The notes under the pieces: generated by a model
What the model was told of the DNA's origin: nothing
Databases searched by the model: none
Seen by the model: the letters and a program-made list of their open reading frames with translations, nothing else
Translations under genes and position numbers: made by a program
Shown here: one piece after another, positions 36,090-47,711 of the stretch
Position numbering within the stretch: position 1 is the stretch's first letter
Layout: each line of letters begins with the position of its first letter
DNA from: Macrobrachium rosenbergii
Lineage: Eukaryota; Arthropoda; Malacostraca; Decapoda; Palaemonidae
NCBI RefSeq assembly: GCF_040412425.1
Contig: NC_089783.1
Coordinates: 37,764,125 to 37,828,124, forward strand
Length of the DNA stretch: 64,000 nucleotides
Reading direction: 5' to 3'

Positions 36090-36785
36090 GAAACACTGGT
36101 GATAAGAAATTTTGATGTATATCTAGTGGAACACTAGCGACCAAGAAATTGTGATGTATAGTGGAGCACTAGTGAAGCACTAGTGACCAAGAAATTGTGA
36201 TGTATAGTGGAGCACTAGTGAAGCAGTAGTAACCAAGAAATTGTGATGTATAGTGGAGCACTAGTGAAGCACTAATGACCAAGAAATTGTGATGTATATT
36301 TGAACACTAGTAACCAAGAAATTGTGATGTATAGTGGAGCACTAGTAACCAAGAAATTGTGATGTATAGAACACCTGTGACTAAGAAATTGTGATGTATA
36401 GTAGAACATTAGTGACCAAGAAATTGTGATGTATAGTGGAGCACTAGTGACCGAGAAACTGTGATGTATAGTGGAACACTAGTAACTAAGAAATTGTGAT
36501 GTATAGTAGAACATTAGTGACCAAGAAATTATGGTGTATAGCGGAGCACTAGTGACCAAGAAATTGTGATGTATAGTGGAACACTAGTAACTAATAAATT
36601 GTGATGTATAGTAGAACACTAGTGACCAAGAAATTGTGATGTATAGCAGAACACTAGTGACCAAGAAATTGTGATGTATAGTGGGACACTAGTGACTAAG
36701 AATTTGTGATGTATAGTGAGGCACTAGTGATTAATAATTTGTGATGTATAGTGGGACACTAGTGACTAAGAAAATGTGATGAACT
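36090..36785. repeat. 35-bp minisatellite, about 19 units
   Basis: The unit is GTGACCAAGAAATTGTGATG then TATAGTGGAGCACTA. Early units carry an 11-bp duplication (GTGAAGCACTA) that lengthens them to 46 bp. Predicted intronic position. Confidence 0.92.
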
Positions 36786-36914
36786 GTACTTATTTTTAGT
36801 TGCAAGTTAAATTAAAATCAAGAATTAATAACCTCAAAGATAAGGATACAACCACCCTACTACGTAAAGATTATGCTGATAAAGGCGATTTTCATAATAA
36901 CACTCATTTTCAGT

Positions 36915-37257
36915 GAATATGGATCGATAATTCTTATCAAATCGGATTATAATACCTCAACCTGAAACTTCATTTACCTAATGACAAGCCAATACTACAA
37001 TAATCCACTGACTGGCCAGTGATATACCAAACCTCAATACATTTACTAACTAGTGCCAAAAAACATTAACCAATACTGTGCTACCTTAACCCAAATATGG
37101 ATCGATTAAGTGTTATCAAATCGGATAATACCTTAACCTGAAACTTCTCCCTTTACCTATGACAAGCCAATAAATCCACTGACTGATCAATTATATACCA
37201 TACCTCAATTCATTTACTAAACAACGCCAAAAAAAACAATACTACCTTAACCCACTA
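36915..37257. repeat. Tandem duplication, about 175 bp x 2
   Basis: AATATGGATCGAT, TATCAAATCGGAT, ACCTGAAACTTC, GACAAGCCAATA, ATCCACTGACTG and CATTTACTAA appear in the same order at 36915-37090 and 37094-37257, with moderate divergence. Confidence 0.8.
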
Positions 37258-37351
37258 CCTATGTTAATGTAACTTTAAATTAATCCACTCAAACAATCCT
37301 GCGTATCACCTCAAGTAACCTACAATCCCTTGATTCACAGGCTTCTCTTAC

Positions 37352-37433
37352 TCAGCTCCTCATGCACTGAGAATATTACAGTGGAGAATATTACAAAATC
37401 TTTTATCACTCTGTCTTCTCCATGACAAAATTT
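37352..37433 (-). CDS. Candidate exon of the minus-strand gene (weak)
   Basis: The acceptor CCAACTTGCAG is before 37433 and the donor GCTGA|GTAAGAG is after 37352. The frame reads KFCHGEDRVIKDFVIF then STVIFSVHEEL. Entry phase 0 matches the exit phase of 42351-42431, but the exit phase 1 needs a further, unfound exon before 35016. Confidence 0.22.
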
Positions 37434-37526
37434 CTGCAAGTTGGTTTTGTACTACCTTATAGTTTGCACTGTCGTACTTACAGTAAACTGCCTGCACAGT
37501 ACTACAAACATTCCTGAGTTCGGTTT

Positions 37527-37701
37527 GTTTCTGCCGTTAGTCATTTAGGCCGTAAGCACGTTTACGTGCAAAATGGGCGCCATGTTTAGTACCAGCCCCT
37601 TGGGGATGTACGTAAAACATAAAATAATGAGGGGAAATGCCATAAACGTAACGTCTTACGTTGTTTTGGATGCTACGGCCTAAATGACTTACGGCCGAAA
37701 C
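37527..37701. mobile_element. Foldback element with GTTTAGTACCAG core, copy D
   Basis: Terminal inverted repeats of 31-32 bp: GTTTCTGCCGTTAGTCATTT then AGGCCGTAAGCA at the left, and the complement ending GACTTACGGCCGAAAC at 37701. Inside is CATGTTTAGTACCAGCCCCT, the core shared with 5.8, 24.8 and 38.7 kb. Confidence 0.75.
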
Positions 37702-38574
37702 GACCAGGATCGACATTCCTTGGGCTGTAGACAATCAAGTGAACAGAAAATGTCTAACCTAGAATATTAGTGTCATAAACCCTCATTGTTGGCCCAGTGG
37801 CACTGTACTAGACAATCAAGTTCTCTCAACTTAACACCCTTGGTATGTAAAATATAAAGTAAACTCTAGCACAAAAAAGTAGGGCTATGGTGATAAAACT
37901 GCAATTCCAGCTTTTCTGGCTGAAAGCTAATTCAACGGAAATTCTTAACTAAATATTGAAAATGTCTAGAACCACAATACATCTACTCTTCAGAAATTAT
38001 TTTCACTGAACACAAGGACTTACACTCAAAACACAATAGTACATTCTGTTCGGCATGATTTTGCTATTGACATAGACCCAGGACCCACTTAGAGTAAGTG
38101 GGTCCTGCATAGACTCAAAAATATCCAGTTTCATTTAATGATCAACTGCATTTTATTTCTGACAAGAATAGGGAGAAGTACTAAATACATTGATATATAC
38201 AACAGATACATTTTTGTTTTAAAAATAAATGAAACATTCTCAACTTTTCAATTCGTAATAAAATTAATAGTCCCTACCAATCTAGGATGTTAAGTTTATA
38301 TTTATTGAAACCCCCCGTTAAATAAATATTAATCAAAGCATATTTGGTTTCTGAAACAAGATCGTATACACAGTTTTGACTAATTTCAAATCTCATTCCT
38401 CCAAGTTCCAAACCTCACTCTTACTTTACGAAATTTAAACCCCTAGGCAAACAAGTTCCCTGAAATCTCTTTTTTCCTTAGACCTAAGACGAAAGCAGTT
38501 CATCGTGCTCAGTCTGAGAGTTCCAGGTTCAAGATACGCACGGAGTATTAAAATGAAATATAAATATACTGGAT

Positions 38575-38905
38575 CATGCCAAGATTAGCGAAACCAACAT
38601 CTCCATGTCAAGAACAGCGAACCCAATGATCCCTATGTAAAGAATGGCCAACCCTTTCCTGTCCGAACTCCAATTTCACATGAGGGCTAGTACTAAACAC
38701 GGCGAAACAGTGATTAATCTAAACTGTTTCGCCGTGTTTAGTACTAGCCCCTGGGGCTGCCAAATGTATTTCGCCTTTAGTACTAGCCCCTGGGTGATCA
38801 AATGTCTGGTACCGAAGTGTTCATGTCTAGAGCAGCGAACCCGATTATTCCCAAGTAAAGAATAACGAACCCAATAATCTTCTTGTAAAGAAAAGCGAAC
38901 CCTGC
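38575..38905. repeat. About 31-bp minisatellite split by a palindrome
   Basis: About six units near CTATGTAAAGAATAGCGAAC then CCAATGATC, three before 38660 and three after 38812. They are interrupted by the foldback at 38676-38810. Confidence 0.6.
38684..38810. mobile_element. Foldback element with GTTTAGTACTAG core, copy C
   Basis: Perfect 28-nt inverted arms at 38684-38711 and 38723-38750 (starting GGGCTAGTACTAAACACGGC) are separated by 11 nt. A third partial arm TTTAGTACTAGCCCCTGGG follows at 38776. Confidence 0.85.
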
Positions 38906-39719
38906 TGTGAGTGGGTTCCCTAATCTTGATATAATCCAATATATTTAAATTTGGTTTTACTTAAAAGTGAATAATTTGCAGGATACTGTAGGCTATATAT
39001 TAAGTTTACAAGAATTATTATCTACAAGGAATAGAACACAAAAATATGTCCACCTAAGCCTTATGGCTGACCTGTTTTAAGACAATCCATTGTACTTAAC
39101 CTGTGATACATTAGTCTATAGAAACTCTCGCTCACTTATTTTGTTGCACAATTTAGCATTTTGCACACCATGAGTTTGAGAGATGCTTGAGAATAACTAG
39201 ATGCAGTTATCTGCAAAATCTCAGGACTTCGAATATTTTGCACCATTCAGTATCAAACTAATACGACATACTACTGACCTTTTGTGGCCTGGAAACACGA
39301 GTTAAGCATGATATCCTAGAACTTGTGAAATTTCTTAACGTCTGGCCTCAACATGTCATCTCACAACAGGCCACTGTGTAATTAAATGTTTTGAGATGGC
39401 TGATAATAATGCCTCAAGTTTGGGTGTTTTTACGGCAGAACAATTTCTCGATATTGGAGTTTTTTTTTACTTCGTTTTCAAATCATGGATTTTTTTTTTA
39501 CTTTGTTCTCAAGTCTCCTTACTATGCTCCATGCAAAAAGTGTCAAAATCTATTACCGTTTTAATGTCACCAAGATAATTACAGATGAATGCAGTTACCC
39601 GTTTTTCTAAATTCTTAGGGTTTTAACGTTCGCGTTAAGTGGGGGTGTAAATCATGCTTTTTTGTCTGCATTGTGTGAGGATGGCTTTTATATCTGTTAT
39701 ATATATCTGGAAGTAAGAC
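38906..39719. other. Probable intron, nothing recognised
   Basis: No repeat or coding signal was identified. The TG-started frame at 39396 is hydrophobic low-complexity. Confidence 0.4.
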
Positions 39720-40057
39720 CACATGAACAAAGACTGAAACCTGTCGAACTTCTCAGTTCCTGAGGTCCTTTATTCCTCAACACCGTTGGACTGTGGAACA
39801 GCCTCCCAGAGGATGTCGTGCAATTGGAACCTCATTAGTTCAAGCGAAGGTGCAATACATTACTACCTTAATACTATTCTCCTTGCATACATTATTTTAA
39901 TTTATTAATTTTTTATCCTTTTTTAATAAATGGGGTATCTTTCTGCATTTCCCTTTACCTCGTCTTACTTCCTAATGAACACCATATTCTTTGGAAGCTT
40001 GAATTTCAAGTCAATGGACCCCGTGGGCTTGTTCCATATAAATAGGGTTCATCATCA

Positions 40058-40068
<11 letters not shown>
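39720..40068 (+). pseudogene. LINE 3' end (CR1-like), 5'-truncated
   Basis: A coding remnant reads VGLWNSLPEDVVQLEPH, stop, FKRRC (39784-39855). LWNSLPEDVV...FKR is the C-terminal signature of CR1/Jockey-type LINE polyproteins. It is followed by about 200 bp of 3' untranslated sequence containing GCTTGAATTTCAAGTCAATG and GGGCTTGTTCCATATAAATA, then a (TAA)n tail. The in-frame stop and a frameshift upstream show it is dead. A reverse copy of the 3' end lies at 14262-14395. Confidence 0.65.

Positions 40069-40114
<46 letters not shown>
40069..40114. repeat. (TAA)n tail microsatellite
   Basis: Trinucleotide repeat at the 3' end of the LINE fragment; plausibly its tail. Confidence 0.9.
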
Positions 40115-40596
40115 GATGATCCACCAAAGTCAGGTTCCAGTCATTTAATCATGGTTCCATTATGCTGGTATGTAAATCTTGCACCTTGGAGTGTTTTCAC
40201 TTTAACGAAAAATTTAAATTTTTTATTTTATTTTATTTTTTTGAGTGTTCCTGACATTCTACTCTGCAGCACCTCAGTAGGTTTAAAGATACTGGGCCCC
40301 ATTATAGCCTACAACTATGAGGGGCGATAATGGGACACCAGGATTTTTGGATGGCAGAAAATGCAAAAAGTGAAAGGCACATATGTAATCTACTAATCTT
40401 ATGATATTTCTGCACGTTCTAATGCTCATTATGCTCAGGTTTACTTTAAGTTTTCAAAGTGATACCACACACCAGGTGAAGGGTTGACTGCAGACTTGGT
40501 GGGGTTTTAAACTATCTACTAAATGGAAATAAATGCTGAAAATCTTTACAAAACAAGGGGAAAAGCAAAGCCCACCTCAGACACATTAAGCTTCTA

Positions 40597-41035
40597 ATGC
40601 CCTAAGTTAGGTTAGGTTATTGGAAGAGTGGGTTTGGATGCCCTAGGTTAGGTTATTGGAAGATTTGGTTTGGATGCCCTAGGTTAGATTGGATTATTGG
40701 AAGACTTACCGGTAGTTTGGATGCCCTAGGTTAGGTTAGGTTAGGTTAGGTTATTGGAAGAGTTGGTTTGGATGCCCTGGGTTAGGTTAGGTTATTGGAA
40801 GGGCTGGTTTGGATGCCCTGGGTTAGGTTAGGTTATTGGAAGAGTTGGTTTGGATGCCCTGGGTTAGGTTAGGTTATTGGAAGGGCTGGTTTGGATGCCC
40901 TGGGTTAGGTTAGGTTATTGGAAGAGTTGGTTTGGATGCCATGGGTTGGGTTAGGTTATTGGAAGAGTAGGTTATTGGATGAGTTGGTTTGGACGCCCTA
41001 GGTTAGGTTACGTTAAGGGAAGGTATGGTTAGGAT
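40597..41035. repeat. 42-bp minisatellite containing TTAGG units
   Basis: About ten units of GGATGCCCTGGGTTAGGTTA then GGTTATTGGAAGAGTTGGTT. Each contains two or more copies of TTAGG, the ancestral arthropod telomere repeat. Several central units are alike in 84-bp pairs (GGGCTGG alternating with GAGTTGG). Confidence 0.92.
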
Positions 41036-41465
41036 GTATCAAGCGTGCTTTAAATATATTTATGCACCCAGTGCAATGGCTCCTCGTAAACTAGTAACCT
41101 AGGTTCATTTGGAAAGGGGTGGAGGACACCTGACATCCTTGGTTAGGTTGGATGGGGGTTTCCATTGCGGGCAATCCCCCAGCCATGTAAAGAACACAGC
41201 ATTCTAGATCACGGTAAATGAGGACAAATCCCTGTATTTCACTTTTGTTTCCTTCAACCTATACCCCCGGTTTCCCACTGTAGTCACCCATAAACGTTAA
41301 CTGTAAGGGGGTCCAGTACCTCAGACTAATAGATACCGAAATGAATGCTGAGCATTCAAAACACACTACAGCAATGGAAATTTAATTTTTCACTCATGAA
41401 ATTTGGTAAGGGTTTAAAGTAATAATTTACCTAGTTTTGACTGCTCAAGATTAACTTTTCTAATG

Positions 41466-41751
41466 CAGGCAGTCCCTGGGTCACAGCAGGGATTCTGTCC
41501 CCGGCGGTAAGTTGTAAGTCGAAAATTGACGTAACCCAAAGCATCATAATTATAATGGGAATGAACAGCACTTACAGCACCGTCAACAGCACCATAAGCC
41601 CCGAAAGCCCGGATAACAACACCGTAAGGCGGGTAACAGAGCTGTAAGTCCACTTACGGCGCCGAAAAATCGGGATTAATGGCACCGTGAGGCAAGTGCC
41701 ATAAGTCCAGAGCAACATAACCTGAGCCTGACTTAACCCGGGGACTGCCTG
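41466..41751. mobile_element. TIR MITE, pogo/Tigger-like ends
   Basis: It begins CAGGCAGTCCCTGGGTCA and ends TTAACCCGGGGACTGCCTG, inverted repeats of about 18 bp. The interior has many ACAGCACCGTAAGGC-like short repeats. CAGGCAGTCCCCGG-type termini next to TA recall Tigger-type elements; this is inference. No transposase. Confidence 0.6.
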
Positions 41752-42350
41752 TAGAGACATTTATCTTCGGAACAGCCCTGGTTCCTGTCGACCTTTTATA
41801 AACTGGTTTGTTAACACTTTGTACATTGTACAATGAACTATATTCTTAAAAGGTTCTTTCAGGGAACTTGAAAATACGGGTGACTGATTTGGACCAAGCC
41901 ATTACATATCCCTGATTAGAATTATAAGATGGCCACAGAAGCGCACACCAATTTTCGAGGCATGTTACTATTGGGATGGCCTATTTACGTTAGAATTTAC
42001 TATCGCATGCAAAATTAAGTTACTTGCATTATGTTTAGGGGGCGGAAAATCGAGCTAAGACGCATTATAGTAATTTAAAATCATTATCAATAAATGTTAT
42101 CAACAAATTAGAACCACAAAATTACTGAAAAGCTGACAGTAGTGTAAACGTACATGAAACTTTTAATACATAGCATATACTGTACACCAGACTCCTGTGC
42201 CTATTAACATCTAAAATGAGTCAATCTGAATGAAAAAGCTGTAAATATCTGTAGAAAATTGTAATCTCTGGCTATATCGCTAACATTGCTTCTATTCAAC
42301 TGATGCATAGAAACAACTTTCTATGCAAATAAATAGGCTGCATCTCTTAC
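41752..42350 (-). other. Probable first large intron, nothing recognised
   Basis: Unique AT-rich sequence downstream (minus) of the donor at 42350. Confidence 0.35.
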
Positions 42351-42431
42351 CGCAAAATCGTTGAGAGCCACCAACAGATCTCGCCAAATAGGAGACCTAA
42401 ACGACAATGTTTCCTCTCTTCCATTGCCCAT
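42351..42431 (-). CDS. Candidate first coding exon of the minus-strand gene
   Basis: An ATG at 42431-42429, preceded in frame by TAA, opens MGNGREETLSFRSPIWRDLL then VALNDFA. It ends in phase 0 at a near-perfect donor GCG|GTAAGAG. The 81-nt exon has balanced base composition unlike its AT-rich flanks. I do not recognise the protein. Confidence 0.42.
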
Positions 42432-42501
42432 TCCTTAACACAGAACCGCCCTAGCAGTTCGAGAGCATCACGAGAAAATATTCACAAAATATTTCATTAG
42501 C

Positions 42502-42613
42502 CTATCCGGGAGAAAAAAAAAGTATGAAACCACGTCTATACCCGTCACTGACATAGCGGAACTTACTCGGAGGCTGGCTGGTGGTCAAGAGTAAACGGGC
42601 ATTGTGCCAACAT
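42502..42613 (-). other. 5' leader exon and 65-bp intron upstream of the start
   Basis: A minus-strand exon with GCGGCCATG at 42613 runs to a donor CCGA|GTAAGT (42567/42566). A 65-nt intron ends in TTTTTTTTTCTCCCGGATAG (42502). Joined, the leader contains a short upstream frame starting MLAQCPFTLDHQPASE that stops before the main ATG. GCGGCCATG and the CpG-rich CGCGACGG suggest a promoter-proximal region. Confidence 0.4.
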
Positions 42614-43959
42614 GGCCGCGACGGTGCTTTAAAGTAATGGCTGCAGAAGCCAGAGGTGGACTTCACAAGTCACGAAAAACCGATGAGCAAATGAAAAATA
42701 GACGGACTCTAATCAAATAACTCGGAGCAATTACGACCAAGTGTATGATCATGTTCATATTAAAACATGTTTAAGGCTAGGAGGTAACTTTATATTAATG
42801 CAAAATTTTACCGAGACAAGAACTCTTGAATGTAAAACTCAAGGTCTAGCGAGTATACTCTCTACACCTTGGTAAAATTCGTCTCTCAAAATTCAGCAGA
42901 GCTATTGTGGATTCAGGTTGGATTTTAAAATCTGGAACAAAAGTAGCCTAGTTTGATTTGTACGCGCATTTACATTTGTGCGATGTGTAAGCATGTTTGA
43001 ATCATGACAACCGTGTACCCGAGTATATTATCCAAACTCCTAATCAGACTGGCCTTCTCTATAGCCTAGGAAAAGCACGGAGTTCCCCAACAAACGCTCT
43101 ACACATTAAAGTACAAGTACTACTCCTATGCCTATTAGATTTCCAAGAAGAATCACTCCTTTGATGGCTGGGCAAAAACCTAAAAATAAAGTTCTTTAGC
43201 CACGCAACGGCAGCTCTCATTTGGTAACAACATAACCACCCCATAAAACAGCACATTTCGTTACCAATATAATAATAATAATAATAATCTACCTTCAGAT
43301 CACACAGCAGCAACAGAACCCTCACGATGCACCACCTATTCCAGTAACCAAACTGGTTACCGAGGCACTGATTTAAATGGTCAGTTTTACGTTCTTTTCT
43401 CCAGCAAAGGCAGCCAATCACAGACCTCTGCGTCACTCAATTTGAGCAAAGGTGTATAGGACCGTGAACGACTCGATGACTAGTGGAAAGCTAGGTACCA
43501 AATTAACAAGGTCTCTACTGTTTTAAATCGTTTCGTAATTACATAGCGTCTGAATTCTAGCGGCTTCTGCCATTATAAAAGAATACAGTTGATAATACTA
43601 GCAGAATTGAATCCACTGCAAAAGGGAGAGTTGCTACGTGGATATCATTCTACTCGGCTCGCAAAATCTAGGAATCCGTTTCCGACTTCGTTCTGAGAGG
43701 GAAAATCTTGTATAAATAGTTACTTACATGTCTTTCTCAAGCAATTTGGAAGTTCAATTCTTACTAAACTCTGCGTGCAAACAGAATAATAATGCAACGC
43801 ATAGCCGGTCTGTTAGTGACAGACATTTCCCAAATATATCGTAAAACCTGGTCGTCAATAGACAGTTTTGGTAAAAACGGTAAAAAAAAGACTAGTTACT
43901 GTAATTTTTCTCACAGAAAACCATACAGTGAAATTACTAAAACCACCAAAAAAATACAG
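42614..43959. other. Upstream region, no gene recognised
   Basis: A minus-strand donor CAT|GTAAGTAA near 43726 may mark an earlier leader exon. The 125-codon frame at 43059-43436 contains a poly-Tyr from (ATA)n and has no domain features. Confidence 0.35.
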
Positions 43960-43966
43960 CATGCCA

Positions 43967-44281
43967 TCCCGTAGGGGGGCAGTGCCGTCAGTGCACCTCA
44001 TGCGGTGCACTGTAGGCATTACTTAAGGTTCTTTGCACCATGCCTTCGGCCCCTAGCTACAACCCCTTTCGTTCCTTTTACTGTACCTCCTTTCATATCT
44101 TTTTCTTCCATCTTTCCACCCTCTCTTAACAATTGATTCATAGTGCAACTGCGAGGTTTTCCTCCTGTTACACCTTTCAAACCTTTTACTGTCAATTTCC
44201 GTTTAAGCGCTGAATGACCTCATAGGTCCCAGTGTTTGGCCTTTGGCCTAAATTCTATATTCAATTCAATTCAACTCAAAT
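43967..44281 (+). mobile_element. SINE-like retroposon, copy d (full length)
   Basis: GGGGGGCAGTGCCGTCAGTG start, GTGCACCTCATGCGGTGCAC hairpin, GCCTTCGGCCCCTAGC, GCGCTGAATGACCTCATAGG, and a tail ATTCTATATTCAATTCAATTC. Possible 7-bp duplication GCATGCC at 43960-43966 and 44282-44288. Confidence 0.82.
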
Positions 44282-44288
44282 GCATGCC

Positions 44289-46096
44289 CCAATGAAAAAT
44301 TCTAGTTCTTTAGACCTCCCGGAGAGACACTAAAGGTAAAAATGTACAGAACGGAACTACACGAGTAGGGTACCAGCTTTATTGCAAAAACGTTTTTTTG
44401 GGAATGACTGCTAAGCTACCCGTTTTGGTATTTAGGTCAACACTGCCCTTAAATGGAAGACTGCAGTATCTGCAAAAATACAAAACTGAGAAAAGTTGTA
44501 GGTATTGCAGTTTTCCCATGCCTTATTACTGATTTTACAGATACTGCAAATGGGACCCCATAAATATTCGTGAAAATCATTGAAGAATCATTCTGAAACC
44601 GCAGTAACTTGTGTATTAGTGTTTCACGAGCCCAATAGGTGGCATATCTCAATTTCGGAAATTTTGCAGATACTGCAGTTTTCCGTTTTAGGGCATAATA
44701 CTGAGGAAAAGGAAAAAATTGATCTTTTAAATTCAAGTATTGCACATCGCACAGGACACATTAATGTCATTTTAAGACGTTAAGTAGATCTCAACATGAT
44801 ACTGTCAGTTTACGACTGATTCAAATAGCTTTAATCTGAGCAAACTGAATAATCGTGTATATACCTTGCGAAAAATAAAAGTATGTCCCTTGGCCATTAA
44901 AAAGAGAATGAGAATGCAGATTTTAAAGATTATAAAAGCCAGAAAACACTTAATAAAAAAAACTGCATTATCAGTAATGATAATAATGGCAGAAATGGAG
45001 ACATAACATTAATATACTATAAATCAAAGCATTTTTCATAGAATCTGTTCCTTTTTTCTGACTCAACTCAAACACAAAGGATAAATGCCTTTGCTTATTC
45101 CCTGCAAAATATAATTAGCTGACTTTCTCAAATCAGTCCATTTTATGACTTAAATTATTGGTTACACATTATCGGAATACATACTGAAGAAAAAACTAGT
45201 TACCGATTCTGGGTTGCTTCGATTGGTAAAAAAAAAAAAAATCTAGATATTGCTCTTAAAATGATCAACGAAAATACTCTAGCAATTGCATATAGTAATG
45301 AGTTATTGGAAAAATACCGTACTGACAAGATTGAGTGTTAACACACGGACATGGCTGTGGAAGGTAACTGGGAGTGACATCAGGGTAGATAACGATGGAA
45401 ATAAAGCTTAAAATACAGAAACTGAACATTAGGAGCTTCATTCATAGACAGCCATTCTAACAGCCTCATGACAGATGAAGACCTACTGTAATGATTTATT
45501 TACGTCCTGGGCTGATTTCTTGGTTGTCAATTCTAGAGTGAGGTGCAGCCGGTAAGTTTAAACAAGGCAGTTCAATTAACGGCAATTCACTCTCTTTTAA
45601 GTTTTTATTTACACCAGACATCTGTGAATAACAAACAGATTCAGATTCGGTTACTTTGAAGAACCACTTACAACTGGAAAACATCAATAGGCTTATGTCA
45701 ATTCAGATCCCTGACGTAATATACGAACAAACCTCGTAAACAGATTTGTTCGATTCCCATTTGGAGTTTATAAAGGTTATTCTTTTTTAGTACTATAATT
45801 AAAAGATTTTGTTCAATAACATTATTACGGTGAAGGGAAGCAGGCCTTGGAATATATAATAAAAACATTTTTCTTACAAGGACAGTCGTAAAAGCCAGGA
45901 AATATGTGAGATATTTTCGAGATACACGAATTATCATTATTTTTTCTAATGAGTGAAGTTTTATCATTATGATAATATAATAAGAATAATAATCATTCTA
46001 GTCCCTGCAGGATGACTGGGGTGCTGTATCAACCTTAAAAGTTTTCAATAAGTAATGCCTCCACGCTTTGGACCTCACCCTGAATAAAAACAATCG
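44289..46096. other. Intergenic, nothing recognised
   Basis: Short frames near 44449, 44580, 45496 and 45698 show no supporting features. Confidence 0.45.
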
Positions 46097-46492
46097 AGTT
46101 TTCTGTACAACCGCTACAGCGTATAATCAAGGCCACCGAAAATAGATCTATCTTTCGGTGGTCTCGGTAAAATGCTGTATGGGCCGTGGCCCATGAAACT
46201 TTAACCACGGCCCGGTGGTGGCCTCTCCTATATCGTTGCCGGAAGCACGATTATGACCAACTTTAACCTTAAATAAAATAAAAAAAACTACTGAGGCTAG
46301 AGGGCTGCAATTTGGTACGTTTAATGATTGGAGAGTGGACGATCAACAAACCAATTTGCAGGCCTTTAGCCTCAGTAGCTTTTAAGATCTGAGGGCGGAC
46401 AGAAAAAAAGTGCGGTCAGGAAAAAGTGCGGACAGAATAAAGTGCGGACGGACAGACAAAGCCGGCACAATAGTTTTCTTTTACAGAAAACT
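46097..46492. mobile_element. Foldback MITE, family 1, copy 2
   Basis: The best-preserved copy. It starts AGTTTTCTGTACAACCGC and ends TTTTACAGAAAACT. The inner palindrome ACCGAAAATAGATCTATCTTTCGGT is intact. ACTGAGGCTAGAGGGCTGCA and GGCCTTTAGCCTCAGTAG form the larger hairpin. Confidence 0.85.
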
Positions 46493-47375
46493 AAAAAAGC
46501 AGTAGGAAAGTTTGTACGAACTCTCGTATTTCTTTATTCCCAAGAACGCTAATAAAGAATATGAGTAATGTTCGTTTCAGTTATTCTGTTTTCCCATATT
46601 TCTTAAGCCTGTCTACGGCGTAACTTTAACATGAAATCTGTTGTAGATTCAATCGTCGGAAGCATAAAAAATTTAAATGTTATTGCATATAAGGCTGTCT
46701 CTCTTCACTGTCACTTGCTGTTTCTGGAAATATTTATTGATAAATGTACATTGTCAAAATAAAAGAAGGAATTCTGAAATTCTTCAAAGATTAAACTATC
46801 TGTTATTCATGCAAAAGTGCAGACCAGTATGAGATAGAAATATAGCTATGAAGTGGAAAGAAACAAAAATTGAATAACTTTGAAATAGAAGAGAAAGAAA
46901 GAGAATCTTGAATAACCTTGAAGTGTAAGGAAAATAAAACTTGAAAGATAAGATAATGCACTTCTGCTAATAAAAAAAAAATCTCTGTTATCCTCTTGGT
47001 CTGTCCGAAACCAGGATGCAAAATGGGAAAACCCTTTTACTTGCAAAACATGAGTGAGAGAAAGAGCTCTTGCTATGTTTAAAAAAAAAAAAAATGCAAG
47101 AAAAAAATGGACGCACAGGTATGTGCGGGTATGTGCGGGCATACGGAGACCGAATGAAAATATGTAATTTTTTATTTATTTCTTTTTTATATACAGGAAC
47201 CTTGCCATTTATGCATCCGGTTTTTTACTGGTTACAAATAAGTCTGATGAAACGTGAATCTGAACATCTAAATCATTCCTACATAATTCATATATATTAG
47301 TTGCTGTGTTTTTTTTTATATAATAGCTTGAATATTCGACCTACAAATACCACAAATTAATACCGCAATTTCAGA

Positions 47376-47377
<2 letters not shown>
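46493..47377. other. Intergenic, nothing recognised
   Basis: A poly(A) run lies at 47080-47093. No coding signal. Confidence 0.45.
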
Positions 47378-47431
<54 letters not shown>

Positions 47432-47443
47432 CATTATTATTAT
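47378..47443. repeat. (ATT)n microsatellite
   Basis: Nearly pure ATT tract with one CAT interruption. Confidence 0.93.
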
Positions 47444-47711
47444 TCAGAAGATAAGCCCCCATAATAATTTATTAAGGTCTAACCACGAAATACGCTGTTA
47501 TATTTTCAACAACTATTAGTAAATGTTATTTGAATACACTAACAGCACAGCAAGCCACATAATATCTAAATATACAAGATAATGCGTTCATTAACAGTGA
47601 TATGTAAAAAAAAAACCTTCTTTTGCAATTCGATACTTTGGTAATATTATTCTTACTTATGTTATTGATACTGAGGAGTTAAAAATAGCAATGATAGTAT
47701 AATTGAGAAAA

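Noticed and set aside
43059..43436. Minus-strand 125-codon ORF
   Set aside because: Contains poly-Tyr from (ATA)n, has no recognisable domain, and lies upstream of the predicted gene start.
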